DNA of 64,000 nucleotides from Bordetella genomosp. 11 (GTDB lineage: Bacteria; Pseudomonadota; Gammaproteobacteria; Burkholderiales; Burkholderiaceae_B): contig NZ_NEVS01000004.1 of assembly GCF_002261215.1 (NCBI RefSeq), positions 434,001 to 498,000 of the forward strand. The letters are read 5' to 3'. Below the pieces are notes generated by a model. That model had not been told where the DNA came from, ran no database searches, and was given only the letters and a program-made list of their open reading frames with translations. The translations under genes and the position numbers were made by a program. Shown here piece by piece: positions 42,196 to 51,391 of the stretch. How positions within the stretch are numbered: position 1 is the first letter of the stretch; each line of letters starts with the position of its first letter.

Positions 42196-44169
42196 ATGGA
42201 CGACAACGCGGAGTGGCTGGAGGCGGATGGGCGCGGCGGCTATGCCAGCGGGACCGCCAACGGCTTGCGTACCCGCCGCTATCACGCCTTGCTGCTGTGC
42301 GCCACCGTTCCCCCGACTGGCCGGAAGGTCCTGGTCAATGGCATCGAGGCCTGGGTCGAGGGCATCGACGGCCGCGAAGCCCTGACGCGGCAGCGTTATG
42401 CGCCCGACGTGGTCGTCCCCGACGCATCCGCGGCCGCGGTACTGGTGTCGTTCGATCTGCATCCCTGGCCCACGTGGCGGCTGCGGCTGCGGGACGGCCG
42501 CGTGGTGCGGATGTCGTGTTTCGTCGATAAGGCAAGCGCGCGCACGGTGCTGCGGTGGGACCGGGAGGGCGCTGGCGGTCCATTGACCCTGAAGGTCCGG
42601 CCCCTGTTGTCGGGGCGCGATTACCACGCCCTGCATCATGAAAACCCCGCTTTCGATTTCTCCGCGATCGTGGAAGGCGGATGCGTGCGCTGGCAACCCT
42701 ATGGCGACGTGCCGGCGGTCGTGGCGCATACGAACGGCCGCTACGCCCACGAACCCGACTGGTATCGGAATTTTGTTTATGTCCGGGAGCGCGAACGCGG
42801 CTTGGACGATACCGAGGACCTGGCCACGCCGGGCCTGTTTTCCTTCGACCTGGACGACGGCCCCGCCGTCATGATCCTGGCGGCCGGACAGGGACGCGGC
42901 GCCGCCGCCGCCGCCGCTGCCGATGCGGATGCGGATGCCGCCGATGCCGGGGCACTCGCCGGGCGCCTGGCCGCGCGGGAGGCCGCGCGGCGCGCCGCCT
43001 TTCCGGACCGGCTGCGGCGAGCCGCCGACGCCTATGTCGTGTCGCGCGCGCGGGGCCTGACGCTGGTGGCCGGCTATCCCTGGTTTACCGATTGGGGCCG
43101 CGATACCTTCATCGCCATGCGCGGGCTGCTGCTGGCGACGGGCCGGCTGGACGAGGCCTGCGCGATCCTGCTGGAATGGACCGGCTACATCTCCCAGGGG
43201 ATGCTGCCGAACCGCTTCCCCGACGACGGCGGCGAACCGGCCTACAACTCGGTCGATGCTTCGCTGTGGTTCATCGTCGCCGCGCATGACTATCTGGCCA
43301 CCGGGCATGCCGGCGACGCCGCGCGGACGCGCCTGCGCGCCGCCATCGATGCCATCGTCGCCGGCTATGCCGCGGGCACCCGGCATGGCATTGCCGCGGA
43401 CGGGGACGGCTTGCTGCGCGCGGGATGCGAGGGGATGCAATTGACCTGGATGGACGCCAAGGTGGGCGACTGGGTGGTCACGCCGCGCATCGGCAAGCCG
43501 GTGGAAGTGCAGGCGCTATGGATCAACGCGCTGCGCATCGCCGGTGCCTGGAACGCCGCCAGCCGCGATCTGGAGCGGCGCGCCACTGCCGCATTCCTGC
43601 GGCGTTTTCCCAAGCCGGACGGCAGCGGCCTGTACGACGTCGTCGATGCGGGACACGAAGCCGGCGCCGTGGATGGCAGCATCCGCCCGAACCAGATATT
43701 CGCCGTGGGCGGCCTGCCTCACGCGGTCGTCGACGGATCGCTGGCGAGCGCCGTGGTGGCGCAGGTCGAGCGCGAACTGCTGACGCCATTGGGCCTGCGT
43801 ACGCTCTCGCCCGGCGATCCGCGCTATATCGGCCGCTACCAGGGCGGGCCCATGCAGCGGGATGCCGCCTACCACCAGGGCACCGCCTGGCCCTGGCTGA
43901 TGGGCCCCTTCCTGCAGGCCTGGCTGCGCGTGCGCGCGCGGACCGGAATGCTGGATCGGGCCGCCGTGGACGATATGCGCGCCCGCCGGCTGGCACCGCT
44001 GTATCGCCATCTGGACGAAGGCGGGCTGGATCATGTATCGGAAATCGTCGACGGCGATGCGCCACACCGCTGCGCGGGCGCGCCATTCCAGGCATGGTCC
44101 CTGGGCGAATTGCTGCGCATGGAAGCCATGCTGCGGGACGCCGTGCCGGGGGCCGCGCCGACGGAGTAA
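42196..44169 (+). CDS. Archaeal/bacterial-type glycogen debranching enzyme (GH133-like)
   Basis: A 657-aa cytoplasmic protein. The N-terminal beta domain starts WLEADGRGGYASGTANG and RTRRYHALLL, the hallmark of this amylo-alpha-1,6-glucosidase family. The C-terminal alpha/alpha-barrel has AGYPWFTDWGRDTFIAMRGLLL, EPAYNSVDASLWF, MQLTWMDAKVGDWVVTPR and HQGTAWPWLMGPFLQAW, carrying the catalytic acids. The linker near residues 236-254 is an Ala/Asp simple repeat. ATG with GGGAG upstream was chosen over an earlier in-frame ATG. It probably trims branches from an alpha-glucan, next to the trehalose genes. Confidence 0.88.
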   Translation: MDDNAEWLEADGRGGYASGTANGLRTRRYHALLLCATVPPTGRKVLVNGIEAWVEGIDGREALTRQRYAPDVVVPDASAAAVLVSFDLHPWPTWRLRLRDGRVVRMSCFVDKASARTVLRWDREGAGGPLTLKVRPLLSGRDYHALHHENPAFDFSAIVEGGCVRWQPYGDVPAVVAHTNGRYAHEPDWYRNFVYVRERERGLDDTEDLATPGLFSFDLDDGPAVMILAAGQGRGAAAAAAADADADAADAGALAGRLAAREAARRAAFPDRLRRAADAYVVSRARGLTLVAGYPWFTDWGRDTFIAMRGLLLATGRLDEACAILLEWTGYISQGMLPNRFPDDGGEPAYNSVDASLWFIVAAHDYLATGHAGDAARTRLRAAIDAIVAGYAAGTRHGIAADGDGLLRAGCEGMQLTWMDAKVGDWVVTPRIGKPVEVQALWINALRIAGAWNAASRDLERRATAAFLRRFPKPDGSGLYDVVDAGHEAGAVDGSIRPNQIFAVGGLPHAVVDGSLASAVVAQVERELLTPLGLRTLSPGDPRYIGRYQGGPMQRDAAYHQGTAWPWLMGPFLQAWLRVRARTGMLDRAAVDDMRARRLAPLYRHLDEGGLDHVSEIVDGDAPHRCAGAPFQAWSLGELLRMEAMLRDAVPGAAPTE

Positions 44170-44200
44170 AGTCAACATTCACCTGTTCCAAGGATGTGCC

Positions 44201-46960
44201 ATGTCGCCGCCGCGCGCCGCCCCTATATTCCAGACCGCAGAAGGCCGGCGTCTGGCCGAGGCCGAGTCCATTCCCTGGCGGCGCTGGGGGCCGTACCTGA
44301 GCGAGCGGCAATGGGGCACGGTGCGCGAGGACTACAGCGAGTTCGGCACGGCCTGGGATTATTTTCCCCACGATCACGCGCGCAGCCGGGCCTACCGCTG
44401 GGGCGAGGACGGCATCGCCGGCTACGGGGACGACCGCCTGCGCTGGTGCCTGTGCGTGGCCCTGTGGAACGGCCACGATCCCATCCTCAAGGAGCGCCTG
44501 TTCGGCCTGACCAACGCCGAGGGCAACCACGGGGAGGATGTCAAAGAGCTGTATTTCTACCAGGACTCCACTCCCACCCATTCCTACATGCGCATGATGT
44601 ACCGGTATCCCATGGCGGCCTTTCCCTATGCCGACCTGGTGGCGGAAAACGCGCGCCGCGGCGTGGACCAGCCTGAATACGAGCTTCTGGATACCGGTGT
44701 GCTGGACGACCAGCGCTATTTCGATGTGACGGTGGAATACGCCAAGCGCACGCCCGACGACATGGTCATGCGCGTCACCATCGAGAATCGCAGCGCCGAA
44801 CACGCCACGCTGCACGTGATGCCCCAATTGTGGGCGCGCAACACGTGGTCGTGGGACGGCGTCTCGCCCAAGCCTTCGCTGCAGCGCGTCGCCGATAGCG
44901 CCGGGTCCGCGGTCCTGGCACGCCATCCGGCCCACGAACCCATGATCGCGACGGTCTCCGCGCCGGGTCCGGTGCAATGGCTGTTTTGCGAGAACGAAAC
45001 CAATGTCCGCCGCCTGTTCGGCAGCGAAGGACCGGGTCCCTTCAAGGACGGCATCAATGATTACGTCGTGCACGGCATCGGGGATGCGGTGCGGCGCGAC
45101 TCGGGCACCAAGGTCGCCGCGCATCGCATTGCGCGGTTGCCCCCCGGCGGGCGGACGTCCATGGTCCTTCGCCTGCAGCCGCAGGCGCGGCGCGACGAAT
45201 CGCCGCTGGATGCCGATGCGTTGATCGCGCAACGGCGTGCGGAGGCCGATGAGTTCTACGCTTGCCTGCAGCAGGGCATAGACGATGCGGACGCACGCCT
45301 GGTGCAGCGCCAGGCGCTGGCCGGACTGTTGTGGTCCAAGCAGTACTACGAGTTCGACGTCACCCGCTGGCTGGACGGCGACCCGGCGCAGCCGCCTCCG
45401 CCCGCGCGCCGGCGCCGCGGTCGCAACGCCGAGTGGCGGCACCTGTGCAATGGCGAGGTGGTCTCCATGCCGGACAAATGGGAATATCCCTGGTATGCCT
45501 CCTGGGACCTGGCGTTCCAGGCGACGGGACTGGCGCTGGTCGACCCGGTCTTCGCCAAGACGCAGCTCCTGCTGCTGGTGAAGGACCGCTACCAGCATCC
45601 CAACGGGCAACTGCCCGCCTATGAGTGGGCCTTCGGCGACGGCAATCCGCCGGTGCACGCGTGGGCGACCTGGCGCGTATATGAGATCGACCGCACATGG
45701 AGCGGCGAACCGGACCACGCCTTCCTGGAGCTGGTGTTCCACAAGCTGCTGCTGAACTTCGGCTGGTGGGTGAACCGCCGCGATGCCGATGGGCACAACA
45801 TCTTCCAGGGCGGTTTCCTGGGCCTGGACAATATCGGCATTTTCGACCGCTCGGCGCCGCTGCCCACCGGTGGCCACATCGACCAGGCCGATGGCACCGC
45901 GTGGATGGCGGCCTATGCGCTGGACATGATGCGCATCGCTTTGGAATTGGCCACCGTCAACAAAAGCTATGTCGATATCGGCGTCAAGTTCTTCGAGCAT
46001 TTCCTGTATATCGCCGAAGCCGTGAACAGCGGCGACGAATGCGAAACCGGCCTGTGGGACGAAGAGGACGAGTTTTTCTACGATGCGCTGCATCTGCCCG
46101 GCCAGGACAGCATGCCGATGCGGGTACGCTCGATCGTCGGGCTGATACCGCTGTTCGCGGTGCAGGTGCTGGAAGAGGGCGTCCATGGACGCGTGCCGGG
46201 ATTCAAGGAACGGCTGCGCTGGTTCCTGCGCCATCGGCCCGATCTGGCCAAGCTGGTTTCGCGCTGGACCGAGCCAGGCAAAGGCAATTCCGCGCTGCTC
46301 TCGCTGTTGCGCGGACACCGCGTGAAGGCGCTGTTGCGGCGCGCGCTGGACGAAAGCGAGTTCCTGTCCGACTACGGGGTCCGCGCCCTGTCGCGGTATC
46401 ACCGCGATGCGCCGTACGAATTCCATCACAACGGCGAAAGCTTCTGCATCCGCTATCTTCCCGGTGAATCGGATTCGCGGATATTCGGCGGCAACTCGAA
46501 TTGGCGCGGGCCGGTCTGGCTGCCCGTCAACTACCTGCTGATCGAATCGCTGTACGAATTCCAGCGCTACTACGGCGACGATTTCCGAGTGGAATATCCC
46601 ACCGGTTCGGGGCGCCGGTATTCGCTGCGCGAGATCGCCGACCGGCTGGCCCAGCGCGTTACCCGCCTGTTCCTGAAGAACGCCGACGGCGAACGGCCGT
46701 CCATGATGGGGTATCCGCTGCTGCAGGCGGACCCGGCCTCGCGCGACCTGGTGCTGTTCCATGAGTTCTTCCACGGCGACACCGGACGGGGCCTGGGCGC
46801 GTCGCACCAGACCGGCTGGACCGCGCTGGTCGCATTGCTCTTGCAGCCGCGCGCGGCTGCCGACAGCGGCATCGTGCCGGTAGTGGAGCCGGAGGACGAA
46901 GACGCCGAGGCGGAAGCCGTCGCCGCGGTCGCGCGCGCGCGGGAGCAGGCGGTGAAGTAA
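44201..46960 (+). CDS. GH63-like glucosidase (MGH1-type)
   Basis: A 919-aa protein of the long bacterial family related to mannosyl-oligosaccharide glucosidase (GH63). Typical blocks are FGTAWDYFPHDHARSRAYRW, GLTNAEGNHGEDVKELYFYQD and the alpha/alpha-barrel portion DKWEYPWYASWDLAFQ. Further on are NFGWWVNRRDADGHNIFQGG, FGGNSNWRGPVWLPVNYLL and HTGW-like GASHQTGWTALVA. No signal peptide. The substrate of these long forms is not established; proximity suggests a glucosylated osmolyte or alpha-glucan. It begins 31 bp after the debranching enzyme stop with AAGGA before the ATG. Confidence 0.85.
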   Translation: MSPPRAAPIFQTAEGRRLAEAESIPWRRWGPYLSERQWGTVREDYSEFGTAWDYFPHDHARSRAYRWGEDGIAGYGDDRLRWCLCVALWNGHDPILKERLFGLTNAEGNHGEDVKELYFYQDSTPTHSYMRMMYRYPMAAFPYADLVAENARRGVDQPEYELLDTGVLDDQRYFDVTVEYAKRTPDDMVMRVTIENRSAEHATLHVMPQLWARNTWSWDGVSPKPSLQRVADSAGSAVLARHPAHEPMIATVSAPGPVQWLFCENETNVRRLFGSEGPGPFKDGINDYVVHGIGDAVRRDSGTKVAAHRIARLPPGGRTSMVLRLQPQARRDESPLDADALIAQRRAEADEFYACLQQGIDDADARLVQRQALAGLLWSKQYYEFDVTRWLDGDPAQPPPPARRRRGRNAEWRHLCNGEVVSMPDKWEYPWYASWDLAFQATGLALVDPVFAKTQLLLLVKDRYQHPNGQLPAYEWAFGDGNPPVHAWATWRVYEIDRTWSGEPDHAFLELVFHKLLLNFGWWVNRRDADGHNIFQGGFLGLDNIGIFDRSAPLPTGGHIDQADGTAWMAAYALDMMRIALELATVNKSYVDIGVKFFEHFLYIAEAVNSGDECETGLWDEEDEFFYDALHLPGQDSMPMRVRSIVGLIPLFAVQVLEEGVHGRVPGFKERLRWFLRHRPDLAKLVSRWTEPGKGNSALLSLLRGHRVKALLRRALDESEFLSDYGVRALSRYHRDAPYEFHHNGESFCIRYLPGESDSRIFGGNSNWRGPVWLPVNYLLIESLYEFQRYYGDDFRVEYPTGSGRRYSLREIADRLAQRVTRLFLKNADGERPSMMGYPLLQADPASRDLVLFHEFFHGDTGRGLGASHQTGWTALVALLLQPRAAADSGIVPVVEPEDEDAEAEAVAAVARAREQAVK

Positions 46961-46994
46961 AAAGCCCGCGTTGCGCCCGACCCGGCCATCCTGC

Positions 46995-47633
46995 CTAGCT
47001 GTCCGCGTCGTCCGGCGGGGCGGACAACAGCCCCCGGTCTTCCAGCATGGCGTGTATATGCGCCAGGCGCAATTCCGGATCGTCGGTCAGCAGCAGCTCC
47101 TGCTTGACGGTGGCCGACAAGGGCAGGAGCTCGCTCCAGCGGTTCGCGACCCAGCCGCATTCGTCCAGGCGAAAAGGGGGCGTGATGGGCATCAGGGCCG
47201 CCGGCGTGCCCCGGCGTTGCAGATCGGCGATCAGGGCGCCCAATGCATTGGCGGACGGTTGCAGTTCCGACGGGATTTCGCGCGGCGCGTCGTCCTCCAG
47301 CATCTCGATTTCCCCCGTCCAGAGGCCGAAGCGGCCTTCGTGGGCGGACAGCAGTCGGAAGCGGCTGGTGCCCATGCAGACGACCTGCAGCAGGCCCGGC
47401 ATGGGGGCGGCGGATTCCACGACGCGGGCCAGGGTACCGGCGCTGGCCAGGACTTCCTTGCCCTCCGGGGTGCGGACCTCCCGGCCCTGCAGCAGGGGAA
47501 CGACGCCGAAGGAAGATCCGTCGGCGATGCACTTGCCGATCATATCCAGGTAGCGGACCTCGAATATCCGCAAATGCATGGCCCCGTCGGGAAACAGGGC
47601 GTTGCCCAGGGGAAATAGGGGAATCGTCGCCAT
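46995..47633 (-). CDS. LON substrate-binding (N-terminal) domain protein
   Basis: A 212-aa protein made of the LON N-domain alone: IPLFPLGNALFPDGAMHLRIFEVRYLDMI opens it and FGVVPLLQGREV follows. There is no AAA+ or protease part. Such stand-alone proteins are widespread in proteobacteria and their role is not settled; peptide or protein binding is likely. It is divergent from the osmolyte transporter gene, with only 42 bp between starts, and convergent with the GH63-like gene. Confidence 0.9.
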   Translation of the reverse strand: MATIPLFPLGNALFPDGAMHLRIFEVRYLDMIGKCIADGSSFGVVPLLQGREVRTPEGKEVLASAGTLARVVESAAPMPGLLQVVCMGTSRFRLLSAHEGRFGLWTGEIEMLEDDAPREIPSELQPSANALGALIADLQRRGTPAALMPITPPFRLDECGWVANRWSELLPLSATVKQELLLTDDPELRLAHIHAMLEDRGLLSAPPDDADS

Positions 47634-47675
47634 GCGGGCATGATGGCACAATTGGCGGCTGCCCGTTAACCCTCG

Positions 47676-49445
47676 ATGACCGACTCTCGCACGCCGACCA
47701 TACGGATGACTCCGACTCCATTGCTATCGATGGCATGCATGCCACGCCGGTTGCCGCAAATGCCGGATGCCGATCGTGCCCCGGGGGGCCACGCCCCGAC
47801 GGGGGCGCCCAGGGGCGGCGGCCGTGTCGACGCAAAAGGCTTGCTGAAGCGGGCCTGGGCGGTCCTGCTGATGGCGCTTTGGATGCTGGCGCAAGGCGGC
47901 ACGGCGGCGGCGCAGTCCGCCAACGTCCCTGCCCAGGCGGGGACATCCTCAGCGCAGGCGCCGGCGTCCGGGCCTTCCGCGCAGGCACTGCGTATCGGTT
48001 CCAAGCGCTTCACCGAGTCGTACATCCTTGCGCAACTGCTGGCGCAGCAGGTGGCGCGGCGCACCGGCCAGATGCCCGCGGTGTCGCAGGGCCTGGGCAA
48101 TACCGCCATCGTGTACCAGGCCTTGCAGAGCGGCGGCATCGATCTTTACCCGGAGTATGCGGGCACCATCTCGCTGGAAATCCTTAAAAGCGCCCAGCCT
48201 TTGTCGCTGGACGAGATGCGGCCCAGGCTCGCGGCCCTCGGGCTGGGCGTCGATATCCCGTTCGGCTTCAACGACGGCTATGCCCTGGCGATGCGGGCCG
48301 CCGATGCCGACCGGCTTGGCATACGCACCCTGAGCGACCTGGCGCGCCATCCCGAGCTGCGCCTGGGCCTGTCCAGCGAATTCATCGGCCGCGCCGACGG
48401 CTGGCAGGGCCTGGCGCGGCGCTACGGGCTGACGCAGAAGCCGACCGGCCTGGACCACGGATTGGCATACGACGCCATCCAGAAGAAGCAGACCGATGTC
48501 ATCGATATCTACACCACGGATGCGAAGATCGACGCGCTGGGGTTGCGCGTCCTGGACGACGACCTGAAGTACTTTCCTCGCTACGACGCCGTGGTGCTGT
48601 ACCGGCTGGATGTCCCGCGCCGCTTTCCCGCCGCCTGGGCGGCGATGCGCGAACTCGCCGGCACGATCGACGAGCACGCCATGATCGCAATGAACGCGCG
48701 CGCGGAACTGGACGGCGTGCCCTTCGACGTGATCGCGCGCGATCGCCTGGCCTCCGCCGGCGCGGTCCCCGGCACGACCGCGGACGCCGGGCAGCGCTAT
48801 GGATTCTGGCGCAAGCTGGCGGGGCCGGACCTGGGCCGGCTGGCCTGGCAGCACTTGCTGCTGGTATCGGTCGCGGTGGCGATCGCGGTGCTGGTGGCCG
48901 TACCGGCCGGGGTTTTCGTGCACGGCCGCCGCCGGCTGCGTGCCGTGGTGCTGGGCATGACGGGTCTCTTGCAGACCATCCCCTCACTGGCCATGCTGGC
49001 GATCCTGATTACCGTGACCGGCCGCATCGGCGCCGTCCCGGCCCTGGTCGCCTTGACGCTGTATGCCCTGCTGCCCGTCATGCGCAATACGGTCGCCGGC
49101 CTGGACGAGGTTTCATCGGGCATGCGCATGGCGGCCACCGCGCTGGGCATGACGGCGCGCCAGCGCATCCTGTTGATCGAATTGCCGCTGGCGCGCCCGA
49201 CCATCGTGGCCGGCGTGCGCACCGCCACGTCGATTTCCATCGGCACCGCGACCATCGCCGCCTTCATCGGCGCGGGCGGCTTCGGCGAGCGCATCGTTAC
49301 GGGTTTGGCGCTTAACGATGGCCAATTGCTGTTGGCGGGCGCCTTGCCCGCCGCCGCCATGGCGCTGGCCAGCGAGTTGCTGTTCGAAGTGGCGGATTGG
49401 CGGCTGCGACGGCACCGCGGCAAGAACGGGGACTTCGCGCGCTAG
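47676..49445 (+). CDS. Fused glycine betaine/choline-type receptor and ABC permease (OpuC/YehYZ-like)
   Basis: A 589-aa fusion. An N-terminal signal/anchor (LLKRAWAVLLMALWMLAQGG) near residues 56-75 is followed by an OpuAC-like receptor: RIGSKRFTESYILAQLLAQQV, GGIDLYPEYAGTISLEIL and KKQTDVIDIYTTDAKIDALGL. From about residue 385 a membrane permease with six helices begins, with the coupling loop GMRMAATALGMTARQRILLIELPLARPTIVAG. Normally receptor precedes or is separate from permease and an OpuCA ATPase is adjacent; none is found here. Start is ambiguous among three Mets; the first is given. Confidence 0.88.
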   Translation: MTDSRTPTIRMTPTPLLSMACMPRRLPQMPDADRAPGGHAPTGAPRGGGRVDAKGLLKRAWAVLLMALWMLAQGGTAAAQSANVPAQAGTSSAQAPASGPSAQALRIGSKRFTESYILAQLLAQQVARRTGQMPAVSQGLGNTAIVYQALQSGGIDLYPEYAGTISLEILKSAQPLSLDEMRPRLAALGLGVDIPFGFNDGYALAMRAADADRLGIRTLSDLARHPELRLGLSSEFIGRADGWQGLARRYGLTQKPTGLDHGLAYDAIQKKQTDVIDIYTTDAKIDALGLRVLDDDLKYFPRYDAVVLYRLDVPRRFPAAWAAMRELAGTIDEHAMIAMNARAELDGVPFDVIARDRLASAGAVPGTTADAGQRYGFWRKLAGPDLGRLAWQHLLLVSVAVAIAVLVAVPAGVFVHGRRRLRAVVLGMTGLLQTIPSLAMLAILITVTGRIGAVPALVALTLYALLPVMRNTVAGLDEVSSGMRMAATALGMTARQRILLIELPLARPTIVAGVRTATSISIGTATIAAFIGAGGFGERIVTGLALNDGQLLLAGALPAAAMALASELLFEVADWRLRRHRGKNGDFAR

Positions 49446-49588
49446 CCAAGGCCGCCGCGAGCGTCTGTGCGCCGCTCCGGCGGGGCAGGGGCCCAGGACA
49501 CGCGGGCCGGCGCCGGACGGGCTGCCTGGCCAAGGCCGCATCGGCTGCGTGGCACCATCCGCTGGGCGCCAGCCCGCGAAGGACGCGC

Positions 49589-50554
49589 TTACTCCGCCTT
49601 GGCGCCCATCTGCTTGACCAGGGCACTCCACTTGGCGTTCTCTTTGCGGGTGAACGAGCCAAAGGCTTCGGCGCTGCCGCCCACGGGGTCGGCGCCTTCC
49701 GCCGTCATTTTTTCCTTCAGGCTCGGCAGCGCGGCATTCACGGCCCGGTTCAGGGTCTCGATGGCCGCCGGCGGAGTTCCCTTGGGCGCGAACATGCCGA
49801 ACCATGAACCCGCTTCGAAGCCGGGGAAGCCGCTTTCGGCGATGGTGGGCACATCGGGCATCGAGGCGGAGCGGCGGATGCTGCTGACGGCGATCGCCCG
49901 CAGCTTGCCGGCCTTGATCTGCCCGATGACGGACGGAATGGTGGCGAACATGAACTGCACGCGCCCGCTGAGCAGATCGTTGAGCGCATCGGCACCCTTG
50001 TAGGGAATATGCGTGGCCTGCACGCCGACCTTCTGCATGAGCATATAGCTGGCCAGGTGCGACGATGTGCCGATGCCGGTGGAGCTGTAGTTCAGCTTGC
50101 CCGAATGCTGTTTGGCATAGGCGATGAATTCGGCGACGTTGTGCACGGGCGCCTCGGGCGGCACCACCAGCACGTTGGGTACATCGGCGAACTGCACGAC
50201 CGGCACCAGGTCGGTCAAGGGATCGTAGTCCAGCTTGTTCAGGCTGGAATTGACGGCAATGGGTCCCACCGACGCGGCCAGCAGCGTGTAGCCGTCCGGC
50301 GCCGCGCGCGCCACGTATTCGCTGCCGATATTGCCGCCGGCGCCCGGGCGGTTCTCGATGATGAAGGACTGCTTGAGCGACTCGCTGATCTTGTTGCCGA
50401 TGGCGCGGGTCAGGATATCGGTCGTGCCGCCCGCGGTGAACGCGACGACGATCTTGACCGGCTTGTCGGGATACTCGGCGCGCGCCGCCGCCGGCACGAT
50501 ACTGGCGGCGATCGCGATGGCCGTGGCGGCACGGACGAAGGTATTCATGGGCAT
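49589..50554 (-). CDS. Bug-family (TTT) periplasmic solute receptor
   Basis: A 321-aa exported protein with signal peptide ending near AAARA-EYPDKP. Motifs are VKIVVAFTAGGTTDILTRAI, FIIENRPGAGGNIGSEYVAR, STGIGTSSHLASYML and AETL-like PAAIETLNRAVNAAL. Family members bind carboxylates. AAGGAGG lies six bases before the chosen ATG; a second ATG two codons later is less well placed. No catabolic or TctAB genes adjoin, so it is an orphan receptor whose ligand cannot be guessed. Confidence 0.88.
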   Translation of the reverse strand: MPMNTFVRAATAIAIAASIVPAAARAEYPDKPVKIVVAFTAGGTTDILTRAIGNKISESLKQSFIIENRPGAGGNIGSEYVARAAPDGYTLLAASVGPIAVNSSLNKLDYDPLTDLVPVVQFADVPNVLVVPPEAPVHNVAEFIAYAKQHSGKLNYSSTGIGTSSHLASYMLMQKVGVQATHIPYKGADALNDLLSGRVQFMFATIPSVIGQIKAGKLRAIAVSSIRRSASMPDVPTIAESGFPGFEAGSWFGMFAPKGTPPAAIETLNRAVNAALPSLKEKMTAEGADPVGGSAEAFGSFTRKENAKWSALVKQMGAKAE

Positions 50555-50797
50555 TGTGCTCCTCCTTATGCGTTTTATGGGGCTGCCCGGCGTGGTCGGG
50601 CAGCCCTTGAATCTTCTCACAGCCCTGTCCGTCCATGCATGGCGGCGGTCACGGCCGTCATGCGGCTGTCATGCGGCGGGGATGGGCGCGCAAGCCGCGG
50701 GCTTCGGCCCGTCGTGGAAAGGCGATATGGGCGGCGGGACATGCCGTTGCAACTGCTAAAGTGGGATATCTTTCCTTGCCGTGGACCGCCTCCGGAT

Positions 50798-51391
50798 ATG
50801 AATGACATGGACATGAACAACGACGCCCACCTCATCGAAAAACCCCTGAAACAGGAAACGCTATTCGAAGGCGGCTTCCTGCGCGCGCGCCGCGATACCG
50901 TGCAGTTGCCCAACGGGCATAGCACCACCCGCGAATACATCGTGCACCCCGGCGCGGTGGTGGTGGTGCCGATGCTGGACGACGGGCGCGTATTGATGGT
51001 GCGCCAGTATCGCTATCCGATCGGCCGCGTGATGATCGAGTTTCCCGCGGGCAAGCTCGATGCCGGCGAAGACCCGCTGTCCTGCGGCCAGCGCGAATTG
51101 CTGGAGGAAACCGGCTATCGCGGCGGCGCCTGGGCGGCGGCGGGCGCCATGCATGTGGCCATTGCTTATTCAACCGAAATCATCCACATTTTCTTCGCGC
51201 GCGGCCTGCAGCCGGGCCCGGCGCAGACGGACGTCGACGAATTCATCGATGTCCATCCGATGACGGTCGAGGAACTCTTTGCCGCCTGCCGCAATGGCGA
51301 CATCACGGATTCCAAGACCCTGGCGTGCGCGTTGTGGCTGCAGAACGTGCGCAACGGTGCGTGGGAGCTGACATGGAAACCGGCGGACTGA
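50798..51391 (+). CDS. Nudix hydrolase, ADP-ribose pyrophosphatase type
   Basis: A 197-aa enzyme with the Nudix box GKLDAGEDPLSCGQRELLEETGY (residues about 85-107). The N-terminal strands (REYIVHPGAVVVVPMLDDGRVLMVRQYRYPIG) and PAGK context match the NudF/ADP-ribose pyrophosphatase branch, which cleaves ADP-ribose and related nucleotide sugars to AMP and a sugar phosphate. Three closely spaced in-frame ATGs exist; the first is used. Its 3' end overlaps the next gene by 19 bp. Confidence 0.9.
   Translation: MNDMDMNNDAHLIEKPLKQETLFEGGFLRARRDTVQLPNGHSTTREYIVHPGAVVVVPMLDDGRVLMVRQYRYPIGRVMIEFPAGKLDAGEDPLSCGQRELLEETGYRGGAWAAAGAMHVAIAYSTEIIHIFFARGLQPGPAQTDVDEFIDVHPMTVEELFAACRNGDITDSKTLACALWLQNVRNGAWELTWKPAD

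Noticed and set aside
43523..46807. A 1094-codon open frame on the minus strand opposite the GH133 and GH63-like genes
   Set aside because: It is antisense to two well-supported enzymes, rich in Arg, His, Gln and Ala with no domain, and arises because stop codons are rare in this frame at high GC.
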